Assembly: GCA_024236295.1 (NCBI GenBank)
Contig: JACKKT010000003.1
Span: 124,001-188,000, forward strand
DNA length: 64,000 bases
Source: Kordiimonadaceae bacterium
GTDB taxonomy: Bacteria > Pseudomonadota > Alphaproteobacteria > Sphingomonadales > Emcibacteraceae
Direction: 5' to 3'
The notes under the pieces are model-generated. The model did no database searches, was not told the origin of the DNA, and saw only the letters and a list, made by a program, of their open reading frames with translations. Within the stretch, counting starts at the first letter, position 1; each line of letters begins with the position of its first letter. Below, in pieces: positions 26,623 through 35,448 of the stretch. The translations under genes were made by a program, and so were the position numbers.

Positions 26623-28428
26623 ATGGCGGATAACAACGAAAAGGATACCCACTACAGAGTATTGGCAAGAAAATACCGCCCTGTTGATTTTGCAGAACTA
26701 ATTGGCCAAGATGCCATGGTCCGTACACTTTCAAATGCTATAGAAACGGGTCGTCTTGCACACGCTTTTATCCTGACTGGTGTCCGGGGCATAGGCAAAA
26801 CAACAACAGCCCGCATTATTGCAAAAGCATTAAACTGTACCGGAAAAGATGGCAAAGGCACTGCAACTATTGAACCTTGCGGAGAATGCGAAAACTGTAT
26901 CGCCATAAGTGAAAGCCGCCATGTTGATGTTATGGAAATGGATGCTGCCAGCCGGACTGGTGTTGATGATATAAGGGAAATTATTGACGGCGTAAAATAT
27001 GCCTCTGTTTCAGCACGTTATAAAATTTATATTATTGATGAAGTTCATATGCTTTCGCGCAATGCTTTTAATGCTTTGCTTAAAACACTGGAAGAACCGC
27101 CAGCGCATGTAAAGTTTATTTTTGCCACCACCGAAATTCGTAAAGTACCCGTTACTGTTCTTAGCCGATGTCAGAGATTTGATTTAAGACGTGTATCGAT
27201 TGAGGAACTGATGGGCCACTATTCTAAAATAGCTGAGAAAGAAAATTGTGAAATTGAAGAAAGTGCTCTTGGTATGATAGCGCGAGCCGCTGAAGGTTCC
27301 GTAAGAGATGGTCTTTCCCTGCTTGACCAGGCATTTGCTCATGGTGCTGGAAAAGTGACCGAACAACAGGTCCGTGACATGCTTGGGCTTGCTGACCGTG
27401 CACAGATTTTTGATTTATATAATGATATTTTACAGGGAAAAACGGCTGATGCACTGGCAAAATTGCGGCATCAGTTCCACCATGGTGCAGACCCTGCTGT
27501 AATCATTCAGGATATGCTTGAAATTACTCATTGGCTTACCCGTTTAAAAGTCGTTCCAGATGCCGGGGATGATCTGGTCACATCAGAATCAGAACGAAAG
27601 CAGGGACTTGAAATGGCTGGAGTACTTTCAATTCCAGTGCTGACCCGTACTTGGCAGATGCTGCTTAAAGGTGCCGAAGAAGTGCGCATTTCACCTAATC
27701 CAATTTCAGCTGCAGAAATGGTAATTGTTCGTCTGACCTATAGTTCCAACCTTCCAACCCCGGAAGATTTGGTGAAGCAGATAAAAAATAAGCCAGAAAC
27801 ATATAATACTTCCTCATCTGAATCGGCCACAACTGGTAATGGGGCAACAGCTAAGGGATCATCAACTCAACAAAATCAAGCTTTAAGCCCTAATACCCCC
27901 AAGGCATTTAGTGTTATCCAGGGAAATGGACAAGTTGCCATCAGTATTGGGGATCCTAAACCGCATTCAGAAAATGAGTATGTCCAGGCTCCATCAAGTT
28001 TTGCGGAGTTGGTAAAATTATTTGAAGAGAATGGTGATCCTGAAATAGCCTATCAGCTTAACGATAATGTACACCTGGTCAGTTATAGCATTGGACGTAT
28101 TGATATCAGGCCAAATTCTCGAGTCCCAAAGAATATTGCGGGTAGAATGTCGTCCGAATTAAAAAAATGGACCGGAAAAAACTGGGTAATTTCATTGTCT
28201 TCAGAAATGGGCGAGGATACATTATATGAAAAGGATGTAGCCGAGCAGATTGCATTAAAAGAGATGGTAAAGAATAACGATCTAATCAAAGCTGTATTAA
28301 GTCAATTTGAAGGTTCCACTATTTCAGATATCAGAAAAGTTAATAATGAATTTTCATTGCCGACTGATGAAATCGAACTGGATAATTTAATCAGTGCCGA
28401 TGAATTCGGTCTTGATGATAATAATTAA
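26623..28428 (+). CDS. dnaX: DNA polymerase III subunits gamma/tau
   Basis: A 601-residue clamp-loader ATPase. The Walker A motif GVRGIGKTTTAR (about residues 46-57), a zinc-binding group of four cysteines (CTGKDGK..., CGECENC), the Walker B IIDEVHML and the SRC sensor VLSRCQRFDLRR are all present. The C-terminal 200 residues form the variable tau-specific region, including a Ser/Thr/Gln-rich linker (about 385-435). The C-terminus is acidic. It begins the conserved dnaX-ybaB-recR operon. Confidence 0.96.
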   Translation: MADNNEKDTHYRVLARKYRPVDFAELIGQDAMVRTLSNAIETGRLAHAFILTGVRGIGKTTTARIIAKALNCTGKDGKGTATIEPCGECENCIAISESRHVDVMEMDAASRTGVDDIREIIDGVKYASVSARYKIYIIDEVHMLSRNAFNALLKTLEEPPAHVKFIFATTEIRKVPVTVLSRCQRFDLRRVSIEELMGHYSKIAEKENCEIEESALGMIARAAEGSVRDGLSLLDQAFAHGAGKVTEQQVRDMLGLADRAQIFDLYNDILQGKTADALAKLRHQFHHGADPAVIIQDMLEITHWLTRLKVVPDAGDDLVTSESERKQGLEMAGVLSIPVLTRTWQMLLKGAEEVRISPNPISAAEMVIVRLTYSSNLPTPEDLVKQIKNKPETYNTSSSESATTGNGATAKGSSTQQNQALSPNTPKAFSVIQGNGQVAISIGDPKPHSENEYVQAPSSFAELVKLFEENGDPEIAYQLNDNVHLVSYSIGRIDIRPNSRVPKNIAGRMSSELKKWTGKNWVISLSSEMGEDTLYEKDVAEQIALKEMVKNNDLIKAVLSQFEGSTISDIRKVNNEFSLPTDEIELDNLISADEFGLDDNN

Positions 28429-28473
28429 GTCTTTATATCATAAGAAAAGATTTCAATAAATTAAGGATAAGCC

Positions 28474-28797
28474 ATGAAGAATTTGGGCAAAATGATGAAG
28501 CAGGCACAGGAAATGCAGAGCAAAATGGCTCAAATGCAAGAAGAGCTGCAAAAATCTGAACATACCGGAACATCGGGCGGTGGACTTGTCAATGTAACAT
28601 TGAATGGCAAATTTGAAATGCGTGCCTTAAAAATTGATTCAAGTATTTTCAATAGTGATGATTCTGAAATGGTTGAAGATCTGATAGTTGCTGCATTCAA
28701 TGATGCAAAAAGAAAGGTAGATGAATTTAGTAAAAATGAAATGGCGAAATTAACGGGTGGGCTTGATCTTCCTGAAGGGCTTAATTTACCATTCTAA
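28474..28797 (+). CDS. YbaB/EbfC nucleoid-associated protein
   Basis: A 107-residue YbaB/EbfC family DNA-binding protein. The Met- and Gln-rich N-terminal helix (MMKQAQEMQSKMAQMQEELQ) and the GLVNVTLNGKFEM strand region are typical, and length is normal. It lies between dnaX and recR, its usual place, with an AAGGAT ribosome-binding site. Homologues dimerise and bind DNA like tweezers; the exact role with RecR or the replisome is not settled. Confidence 0.94.
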   Translation: MKNLGKMMKQAQEMQSKMAQMQEELQKSEHTGTSGGGLVNVTLNGKFEMRALKIDSSIFNSDDSEMVEDLIVAAFNDAKRKVDEFSKNEMAKLTGGLDLPEGLNLPF

Positions 28798-28807
28798 AGG
28801 CAAATTT

Positions 28808-29416
28808 ATGTATAAAACGCCATCCAACAACAATGAACTTGATTATCTGATCAACCTGCTTGGGAAAATTCCGGGACTGGGTCCACGTTCCGCCAGACGG
28901 GCTGCTCTACAACTTATAAAAAAGAAAGATAGCTTAATGAGGCCATTGGCCGGTGCTCTTTCGAGTGTTGCAGAGAATGTCCATCCCTGCTCGGTTTGTG
29001 GCAATCTTGACGTTGAAAACCCGTGCCATATTTGTCAGAATCCTAAAAGAGACAGAAGTATTATCTGTATTATTGAAGACGTAGCAGACCTCTGGGCACT
29101 CGAACGTGGTGGGTCGTTCCAAGGTTTATATCACGTAATTGGTGGTACTTTGTCAGCACTTGATGGTGTTGGCCCTGAAGATCTGAATATAAAATCGCTC
29201 CTTGATCGGGCGGCCTCACCAGAATTAGATGAAATTATTATTGCCACAAACGCAACTGTGGATGGTCAAACAACTGCTCATTACATAACAGAGCAACTAA
29301 AACACATGGACATTACTATTTCAAGGCTGGCTCACGGGGTTCCTATCGGAGGTGAGCTTGATTATCTTGATGATGGTACACTAACCACTGCACTGAACTC
29401 AAGAAGGCCGTTTTAG
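28808..29416 (+). CDS. recR: Recombination mediator RecR
   Basis: A 202-residue RecR with the helix-hairpin-helix GKIPGLGPRSARRAALQL at the N-terminus, a four-cysteine zinc finger (CSVCGNLDVENPCHIC), a Toprim domain beginning IICIIED, and the C-terminal Walker-like AHGVPIGGELDYLDDGTL. RecR with RecF or RecO loads RecA onto gapped DNA. I use the ATG at 28808, ten bases after ybaB; an upstream in-frame start would overlap ybaB. The 3' flank has a small CTCTCTAGAGAG palindrome but no T-tract. Confidence 0.95.
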   Translation: MYKTPSNNNELDYLINLLGKIPGLGPRSARRAALQLIKKKDSLMRPLAGALSSVAENVHPCSVCGNLDVENPCHICQNPKRDRSIICIIEDVADLWALERGGSFQGLYHVIGGTLSALDGVGPEDLNIKSLLDRAASPELDEIIIATNATVDGQTTAHYITEQLKHMDITISRLAHGVPIGGELDYLDDGTLTTALNSRRPF

Positions 29417-29554
29417 TCGTTTGTTCTCTCTAGAGAGTTATTCTGATTAAATAACAGTATAATAATATTTTTGTGACTGGTATTTCTTCCGATCATTATA
29501 TATGATAATCATAATTTACAACTCTGAAGCCTTATTATCTAAATCTGAATTGAC

Positions 29555-29630
29555 ATGATAATCTGGCCGTGGAAATTAATCCGCCGGGTTAAAGCGGAAA
29601 CGTTTTAGCCTCCCGAATTTGGAAAAGAGA
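29555..29630 (+). promoter_or_regulatory. Moco riboswitch (molybdenum cofactor element) upstream of moaA
   Basis: The leader contains the conserved blocks GGCCGTGG (29565-29572), CCGCCGGGTTAAAGCGG (29581-29597), and GCCTCCCGAATTTGGAAAAG (about 29608-29627). The last block closely resembles the leader of E. coli moaA, GCCTCCCGTATCTGGAAAG, where the Moco RNA motif (RF01055) was defined. The GGAAAAGAG ribosome-binding site of moaA lies in its 3' strand, so cofactor binding would be expected to block translation. The boundaries are approximate and the 5' pairing partner was not resolved by eye. Confidence 0.75.
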
Positions 29631-29636
29631 ATAAAA

Positions 29637-30611
29637 ATGCTTGTTGATAAATTTAACAGAACCTTTCCCTATTTGCGCCTTTCGATAACCGAAATATGCA
29701 ATTTTAGCTGCCAATATTGCTTGCCAAATGGATACCAGAAAACTGGTAATGAGAAATTTTTGCGCTTAGATGAAATTAACAGACTTGTGGACGCTTTCAT
29801 TGAGCTTGGAGTTTGGAAAATTAGACTCACTGGTGGGGAACCAACTATTCGTCAGGATTTTACCAAAATTGCTCGTATGATTTCAAAAAGACCGGAAATT
29901 AAAACCCTGGCCTTCACTACAAACGGTTATAAATTAAAAGAACGTGCCCAAGAATGGCATGACGCAGGATTAAATGCCGTAAATATAAGTATAGACAGCT
30001 TGAACGCCAAACGTTTTCACGACATTACTGGTCATAACAGGATGAATGAAGTTCGTGCTGGTATTGACAAAGCCTTTGAAGTTGGGTTTGAAAAAGTAAA
30101 AATTAATGTCGTCTTGCTTAAGGGCGTTAATGATGATGAACTTGATCAATATCTCGACTATATTAAAGATACACGTATAAGCGTTCGTTACATTGAATTG
30201 ATGCAGACTGGTGACAATCTGACGTATTTCAATAAATTCCATCAGTCTGCTGACCATATCAAAAATCAATTAATTGAGCGCGGCTGGGTGGAAAATTTAC
30301 GTGCTATCGGAGATGGCCCTGCCGTTAATTTCACACATCCAAATTATCAGGGATCAATTGGTATTATAGCACCCTATTCAAAAGATTTCTGCACAGGATG
30401 TAATAGATTGAGAATTACATCTTCTGGTGATCTTAGATTGTGTCTATTTGGCAATATTGGCATTCCACTACGTCATCAACTCCAAAGTGATGATCAAAAG
30501 GAACCATTAAAAGCTCTTATTAATAAACAGCTTGAATTTAAAGCGTCCTCACATTTTCTGGCAATGGGCGATACCGGCATTATGACCAATCTGTCTTCAA
30601 CAGGAGGCTGA
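29637..30611 (+). CDS. moaA: GTP 3',8-cyclase MoaA
   Basis: A 324-residue radical SAM enzyme for the first step of molybdenum cofactor synthesis. The N-terminal cluster motif is CNFSCQYC, the C-terminal cluster is built from CTGCNRLR and the later RLCLFG cysteine, and the protein ends in the conserved Gly-Gly. RLTGGEPTIRQDF is the SAM-binding GGEP region. The sequence follows enterobacterial MoaA segment by segment (for example LRLSITEICNF and FEKVKINVVL), so it looks gammaproteobacterial rather than typical alphaproteobacterial. The ATG at 29637 is used; a TTG at 29619 lies in the riboswitch. It would supply cofactor for the SoeA-like enzyme at 9.6-12.4 kb. Confidence 0.93.
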   Translation: MLVDKFNRTFPYLRLSITEICNFSCQYCLPNGYQKTGNEKFLRLDEINRLVDAFIELGVWKIRLTGGEPTIRQDFTKIARMISKRPEIKTLAFTTNGYKLKERAQEWHDAGLNAVNISIDSLNAKRFHDITGHNRMNEVRAGIDKAFEVGFEKVKINVVLLKGVNDDELDQYLDYIKDTRISVRYIELMQTGDNLTYFNKFHQSADHIKNQLIERGWVENLRAIGDGPAVNFTHPNYQGSIGIIAPYSKDFCTGCNRLRITSSGDLRLCLFGNIGIPLRHQLQSDDQKEPLKALINKQLEFKASSHFLAMGDTGIMTNLSSTGG

Positions 30612-30612
30612 T

Positions 30613-30930
30613 TTGAAATTAAAATTAGAGGCACAAAAAACCAGTCTCAGACTAAGTAAGGAAGAATTTGAAACTCTACTAGTTCAAAATCACCTATTTC
30701 AAGAATCAGTTTTTCCAGGTGGAAAAATTATGAGATTAATAGTTGAGTTAGACACAACGCAATTTTTAACTTTCCAAGATGACGAAATTTCGATCGGACT
30801 ACCGAATCGACTCCTTTTGTCTTACCATCCTGATAAACGTGGATTATCCTTTAAATTCCAATGCGGTAACAATTTAGTTCATGAACTTATTTTTGAAGTT
30901 GATATTAAAAGACCGCCGCTTGTCTCCTGA
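30613..30930 (+). CDS. Small moaA-linked protein of unknown function
   Basis: A 105-residue protein starting at a TTG, two bases after the moaA stop; a perfect AGGAGG ribosome-binding site at 30602-30607 lies inside the last moaA codons, which supports this start. The opening MKLKLEAQKTSLRLSKEEFE resembles DUF7009-type proteins, but I am not sure. No signal peptide or membrane helix is seen, and the fold appears beta-rich. Tight coupling with moaA suggests a role in molybdenum cofactor synthesis or use. Confidence 0.7.
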   Translation: MKLKLEAQKTSLRLSKEEFETLLVQNHLFQESVFPGGKIMRLIVELDTTQFLTFQDDEISIGLPNRLLLSYHPDKRGLSFKFQCGNNLVHELIFEVDIKRPPLVS

Positions 30931-31212
30931 ACGCTTCATAATGATGAATATTTTAAATTTATTTCTTTAATTTTAAAAGAAAACCTTTATTTTAGCTGGC
31001 TTACTAATATTTGGATTATACGTAATACATTAAAAATCCCGGCAATTTTAATCAAAGAAATAAATGCTTTTTTTATATCGAAACAGAATATTTGCAAAAT
31101 GAATTTTAGTAATATATGATTAAATGTTATATGATAATGTAACATTTATGTTGAAATTTTATTTTATGCTGATTCAATATTTATAAATAGTATGAAAATT
31201 TGAGGGAACAAA

Positions 31213-32847
31213 ATGAAGGAAACTGAAAAGTCACAGCAAAATATTGGTCAAAAGTCATCCGGTATGACAAAAAGGTCGTTTTTGCAATCAGTAGGTATGA
31301 TCGGCGGTACTGCTGCTGTGATGACAGCCATGCAAGGTTGGGATATTGGTTTTGCATCTGAGGCAGATCGTCCACCCGTAATGTCAAATGATGGTAAAGG
31401 TAAAAAAATTATCATTTTAGGTGCTGGATTGGCTGGTATGGTGCTGGCTTATGAAATGGGCAAGAAAGGCTATAATACACATATTATAGAAGCCAATAAT
31501 TATGCAGGTGGCCGATGTGTTTCTGCGCGCAAGGGATCAGTAATTGAAGAATTAGACGGTGAAAAACAAGTCTGTAATTTCCGTGAAGGAAATTACGTTA
31601 ATTACGGACCTTGGCGAATTCCGGCTGAGCATAGATCAACTATATATTATGCTCAACAAATGGGTGTTCCTCTTGAAGTAATGGTTAATAAATCTGGTAA
31701 AGCCTATTATTATTATGAAAATAAAGAAGGTCCATTTAAAGGTGTTCCAATTCGTCAGGCACATGCAGATGTTGACTTTGCCGGATATGAGGCAGAATTA
31801 TTGGCCAAAGTTACAGATCAGGGTGCCCTAGACAGCCTCATCACGCAAGAAGATAAGGAAAAATTACTGGAACACCTCAAACGTTCCGGGCTGATTGATA
31901 ATAAAGAACTAAATTACCGTGCGAACCGTGCCCGTGGTTACAGTTCATATCCTGGTGCCGCTACAAATTTTGGTAAATTGTCAGACCCTTATGAAATGGC
32001 AGATATTTTTTCAATTGCGCAGGCAAGCCGACATGAAACGGCCGACCACCCCGCTGTAATGTTCCAGGCTGTTGGCGGTATGGATCAGATTGCGCAGGGA
32101 TTAAAAAAAGCACTTAAGAAAAATCAGATAGAATATATGTCAGAAGTCACCGACATTATTCAGGATGATAACGGTGTTGAAGTCACTTACACAAATACAA
32201 AATCTGGTAAAGTCAAATCTGTAAAAGGTGATTATGTCATCGCTACAATGCCTCTAGGCGTACTAGCAAAAATCAACACTAACTTAAGTGAGGATTTTAA
32301 ACAAGCACTTCTGACGACACGCAGTAATCCTGCTAGCAAGATGGGCGTTGAAATGAACCGCCGCTTTTGGGAACAGGATGATATGATTTATGGCGGTGTT
32401 AACCACACTGACATTCCGGAATGTAGTCAGTTAAGCTATCCATCCGGCAATTTATTTGGCTCTGCTCACGGAGATACCGGAGTTATTCTTGGATATTATG
32501 CAATGGGGGGAGGAGCTGTTAGTGTCAGTAATTTATCAATAAAAGACCGTGTTGAATTTGCAATTTCAACAGGCGAAAAATTCCACCCGGGCAAATACAG
32601 AAAACATTTCACAGGCGAAGCGATGTGCGTCTCCTGGCATAAAATGAAATATGCTCTGGCTGGCTGGGAAAGCTGGTCACGTAGAGGACAAGAGAGATCG
32701 TTTCCTGTCATGCAAAAAGGTGACAAACGAATCTTCATTTCCGGAAATATCGCATCCCCTGCTCTTAGTGGCTGGATGGCTGGTGCTATTGAAGGAGCAT
32801 GGTCTACTATGGAAGTCATTGACAAGCGCGTTGCACAACAAGCATAA
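31213..32847 (+). CDS. Exported flavin amine oxidase, L-amino-acid oxidase-like
   Basis: A 544-residue FAD enzyme of the amine oxidase family. The N-terminus has a Tat-like signal with Lys20-Arg21 in TKRSFLQSVGMIGG, a KR variant of the twin-arginine motif. The FAD-binding GAGLAG is at residues 70-75 and an acidic ribose-binding Glu at 93. GPWRIP (Arg135) matches the G-x-x-R-I/L-P motif of L-amino acid oxidases, where the Arg holds the substrate carboxylate. The C-terminal FAD block ASPALSGWMAGAIEGAWS is intact. A cytochrome c and an exported RidA follow, suggesting that it is a dehydrogenase donating to cytochrome c and yielding an imine that RidA hydrolyses. The substrate is unknown. A GAGGGA ribosome-binding site precedes the ATG. 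Confidence 0.85.
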   Translation: MKETEKSQQNIGQKSSGMTKRSFLQSVGMIGGTAAVMTAMQGWDIGFASEADRPPVMSNDGKGKKIIILGAGLAGMVLAYEMGKKGYNTHIIEANNYAGGRCVSARKGSVIEELDGEKQVCNFREGNYVNYGPWRIPAEHRSTIYYAQQMGVPLEVMVNKSGKAYYYYENKEGPFKGVPIRQAHADVDFAGYEAELLAKVTDQGALDSLITQEDKEKLLEHLKRSGLIDNKELNYRANRARGYSSYPGAATNFGKLSDPYEMADIFSIAQASRHETADHPAVMFQAVGGMDQIAQGLKKALKKNQIEYMSEVTDIIQDDNGVEVTYTNTKSGKVKSVKGDYVIATMPLGVLAKINTNLSEDFKQALLTTRSNPASKMGVEMNRRFWEQDDMIYGGVNHTDIPECSQLSYPSGNLFGSAHGDTGVILGYYAMGGGAVSVSNLSIKDRVEFAISTGEKFHPGKYRKHFTGEAMCVSWHKMKYALAGWESWSRRGQERSFPVMQKGDKRIFISGNIASPALSGWMAGAIEGAWSTMEVIDKRVAQQA

Positions 32848-32938
32848 ATACTGCTAACTAGAGGACATAATATAGTCACAAACATTTAAAATAATTAAAT
32901 AAATGTGGCAATTTAACGAGAAAAATAGTGGGTTTGAT

Positions 32939-33340
32939 ATGAAAAATTATTTTAAAATATTTATTGCCTTAATGGGATCCTTAACTTTCCTGTCTACAGC
33001 ATCCGCACAGGATTTTTCTGAAGAAGGTGCGCAAATCTTTACTGATTATTGCGAAGCCTGTCACCAGCCAGGTGGTGTAGGTTTTGAAGACGTGTATCCT
33101 GCCCTCAAAGGCAATACATTTGTTCAGGGAGATAAAGAAGAGGTTATTTATCTGCTTCTGGAAGGCAGAGCTGGTATGCCAACTTTTATAGGTGACCTTG
33201 AACCAGAACAAATTGCCACAATCATTAACTACATTCGTAACAGTTGGGGCAATAAAGCAGAAGAAGTCACACAGGACGAAGTTGATAATGCTATTGAAAT
33301 GGTATCAGAAGAAGATGATGGATTTGGTCCTGGCAATTAA
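32939..33340 (+). CDS. Periplasmic class I cytochrome c
   Basis: A 133-residue exported cytochrome c. The signal peptide ends at STASAQ; the heme site is CEACH in DYCEACHQPGG and the axial Met is in AGMPTF. The C-terminal 25 residues are very acidic (EEDDGFGPGN). I start at the ATG at 32939, which opens the signal peptide; an upstream in-frame start at 32903 adds polar residues. It lies between the flavin amine oxidase and RidA and is the obvious electron acceptor for that enzyme, as shown for some nicotine-degrading amine oxidases that use cytochrome c. Confidence 0.88.
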   Translation: MKNYFKIFIALMGSLTFLSTASAQDFSEEGAQIFTDYCEACHQPGGVGFEDVYPALKGNTFVQGDKEEVIYLLLEGRAGMPTFIGDLEPEQIATIINYIRNSWGNKAEEVTQDEVDNAIEMVSEEDDGFGPGN

Positions 33341-33458
33341 TTTGCCAGACCACATTTCCGAAATGATACCGGAAAACATTGCGAAATAAAAAGAATCCTA
33401 TAAATTACTATTTGACGGCATTCGCAGAATGCTGAATTGAATTCCAAGGGAGAAAATA

Positions 33459-33962
33459 ATGTCAAAACTAATCAAAATCATTGCTGCCGCTGCTTTTAGT
33501 GGTGCTACAATTTTTGCAGCTTTTTCAGCAAATGCACAGGATGCTATCAAGCGCAATGATGAAGGTCGCTTCTTTTATTCAACAATTGAAGTGCCTGCTG
33601 GCGCCGAAACTTTATATGTAAGTGGTAAAGGTCCAAGCGCGGTTAACCCTGATGCGCCCCGCGATCAGCAAACATATGGCGACACAGAAACACAGGCTCG
33701 CAGCACATTTAACAGCATTAAAGCTGCTGTAGAGAAAGCCGGATGGAGCATGGGTGATATTGTAATGGTTCGTGTATATCTTGTTGCAGACCCTAAAATG
33801 GGCAGAATGGATTTTGCAGGCTTCAACAAAGCCTTTGCAGAGTTTTTTGGTACAGACGATCAACCAAACAAACCGGTTCGTGCCGTGGTTGAGGTTGCCG
33901 GCCTTGCGGTTCCTGCCTGGAATATCGAGGTCGATGTCCGCGCACAAAGAATGCCTAAATAA
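33459..33962 (+). CDS. Exported RidA-family imine deaminase
   Basis: A 167-residue RidA/YjgF/UK114 family protein with a signal peptide (residues 1-27, ending NANAQD), whereas classical RidA is cytoplasmic. The conserved substrate-carboxylate Arg is retained as Arg141 in KPVRAVVEVAGL, and the family block WNIEVDVRAQR follows. RidA hydrolyses reactive 2-imino acids to 2-oxo acids. Its export and its position behind an exported amino-acid oxidase and a cytochrome c suggest that it handles the imine product in the periplasm. A good AAGGGAG ribosome-binding site is present. A terminator follows. Confidence 0.88.
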   Translation: MSKLIKIIAAAAFSGATIFAAFSANAQDAIKRNDEGRFFYSTIEVPAGAETLYVSGKGPSAVNPDAPRDQQTYGDTETQARSTFNSIKAAVEKAGWSMGDIVMVRVYLVADPKMGRMDFAGFNKAFAEFFGTDDQPNKPVRAVVEVAGLAVPAWNIEVDVRAQRMPK

Positions 33963-34000
33963 TATAGAATTCTGATTTAAAATCACATTTGCAAATGAAA

Positions 34001-34029
34001 AGGCGCTGAAAAATTCAGCGTCTTTTTTT
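34001..34029. terminator. Terminator after ridA
   Basis: The hairpin GGCGCTGAA / TTCAGCGTC (one G-T pair, three-base loop) is followed by seven T residues and then more T. It ends the oxidase-cytochrome-RidA transcript; a weaker A-rich left flank may also serve the convergent lipoprotein gene. Confidence 0.88.
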
Positions 34030-34044
34030 GTTTTTTACTTATTC

Positions 34045-35322
34045 TTACTTATTTGTCCACTGGAAAAATTCAACCGTATACCCGCCGGGGTCTCGGACAA
34101 GAAATGCCCTGATGGGTGCCGTATCACTATTATAGGGTTCATGCTCAATCTTGATATTTTTGGCATTTAATATTGCCCCGTACCAGTCATCAATCGACTT
34201 TGATACAATACTGACCATGACAGCGCTATCTTTGTTGGGTTTATGAAAGCCCCCTTCACTTTCCTTGACGACGCCAATAAAAGCACTGTCAGTCAGGGCG
34301 TAAATTTTCACCCAGTCATCATCAAGTGTTGCTTTTAATTTAAGATCATCACCGTAAAACTGCACAGCTTTATCCCAGTCATCGGCTCTGTAATAAAGCA
34401 TGGTAATCTGCTCATCAATTTTTGGAAGATCCATGGTTCCTTTTAAACTCCTGTCTGTTTGCCCTTTATCCATCTGAACTGGGAGCAGGGTACATTTTAA
34501 ATCGCCTTTATTTTGACCCGTCGTATGAAAATCAAGAAATGAAGTGGAGGCATAGGTGGCAATGGTCGGAACATTACCAACATAATTGGTGTCCATCACT
34601 GCATGTTCGACAGATACCTGAAAAACTTCACCGGGGGATAGCAGGCTTTTATCAATGATCACGCCCTTATCGGCATAGGTCAGATGCGCCCCGCCGCCGA
34701 ATGGGACGCCGCTGTGGAATATTTTCTCGCCCTTACAATTCCCAACGACGGCAAAGATCAGATCATCGACAAATCCGTTTTCATCAGGGCCCCCTTCCAA
34801 AAATGGTGTCCAGGAAATATTCAGATCCTGTTTGGGGTCCACACTATCAGCGGAGACGACAGCGCCATTTTGAGATAAAGTTATAACGGGAGATTTTGGT
34901 ATGCGGGTTTTGCCATCATCCTTATTTGAAAGCACAACGGGGATATGAAACACCCGCCCATTAGATTCCGTATATTCGTAGTTATACTCACCGTTGGGGT
35001 AGAGCGCGTTGAGATCGGCCTCAGAACCATAGCGGCCACCGTGGGTTTCAAGCACAACAGGATGATCAGCAAATTTCATGGTGCCGATCGCTGGGTTGCT
35101 TAACGTTCCGTTCGTGATATGGCCGCCGGATTTGACAAAGATTTCGGCGAAGAAATGATAGTTGAGCATGGCTTGCATGCCGGAGGGGTCCTGGCGGTAA
35201 TTGGCGGTTTTGCCCACCACGAGAAATTGTGTGTCTTTACTTTCAACTTCCGGTTGCGCATCGCAGGCAGAAACCAGAAACGCAAAAAAACACAGAGGCG
35301 CCACCCACCATTTATTTATCAT
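34045..35322 (-). CDS. Lipoprotein with C-terminal VOC domain
   Basis: A 425-residue protein with a lipoprotein signal (lipobox LVSAC, Cys20), so it is tethered to a membrane. Residues of about 30-300 form a beta-rich domain that I do not recognise, including HVVxTHGGRYGS-like and FGGGAHLTYAD segments. The last 125 residues are a vicinal-oxygen-chelate (glyoxalase-fold) domain from EQITMLYYRADDWDKAVQFY to DPGGYTVEFFQW. VOC domains bind metals and act on many small molecules. A second exported VOC protein lies at 42188, on the other side of the AT-rich cassette. A GGGAAT ribosome-binding site supports the start. Confidence 0.78.
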   Translation of the reverse strand: MINKWWVAPLCFFAFLVSACDAQPEVESKDTQFLVVGKTANYRQDPSGMQAMLNYHFFAEIFVKSGGHITNGTLSNPAIGTMKFADHPVVLETHGGRYGSEADLNALYPNGEYNYEYTESNGRVFHIPVVLSNKDDGKTRIPKSPVITLSQNGAVVSADSVDPKQDLNISWTPFLEGGPDENGFVDDLIFAVVGNCKGEKIFHSGVPFGGGAHLTYADKGVIIDKSLLSPGEVFQVSVEHAVMDTNYVGNVPTIATYASTSFLDFHTTGQNKGDLKCTLLPVQMDKGQTDRSLKGTMDLPKIDEQITMLYYRADDWDKAVQFYGDDLKLKATLDDDWVKIYALTDSAFIGVVKESEGGFHKPNKDSAVMVSIVSKSIDDWYGAILNAKNIKIEHEPYNSDTAPIRAFLVRDPGGYTVEFFQWTNK

Positions 35323-35448
35323 ATTTTATTCCCATAATTTTGTTTTCTAATGACGGCTAAAACCATATAGTAAAATATTCAATTTCCCAAAAGTTTTTTG
35401 CGGGACAGCGGGTACAGGAAATAAGAAAAAGGCAGTAAGATAAAAGCC

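Noticed and set aside
29550..29580. TTGACA near 29550 as a promoter for moaA
   Set aside because: A matching -10 would fall inside the riboswitch core, so transcription must start further upstream.
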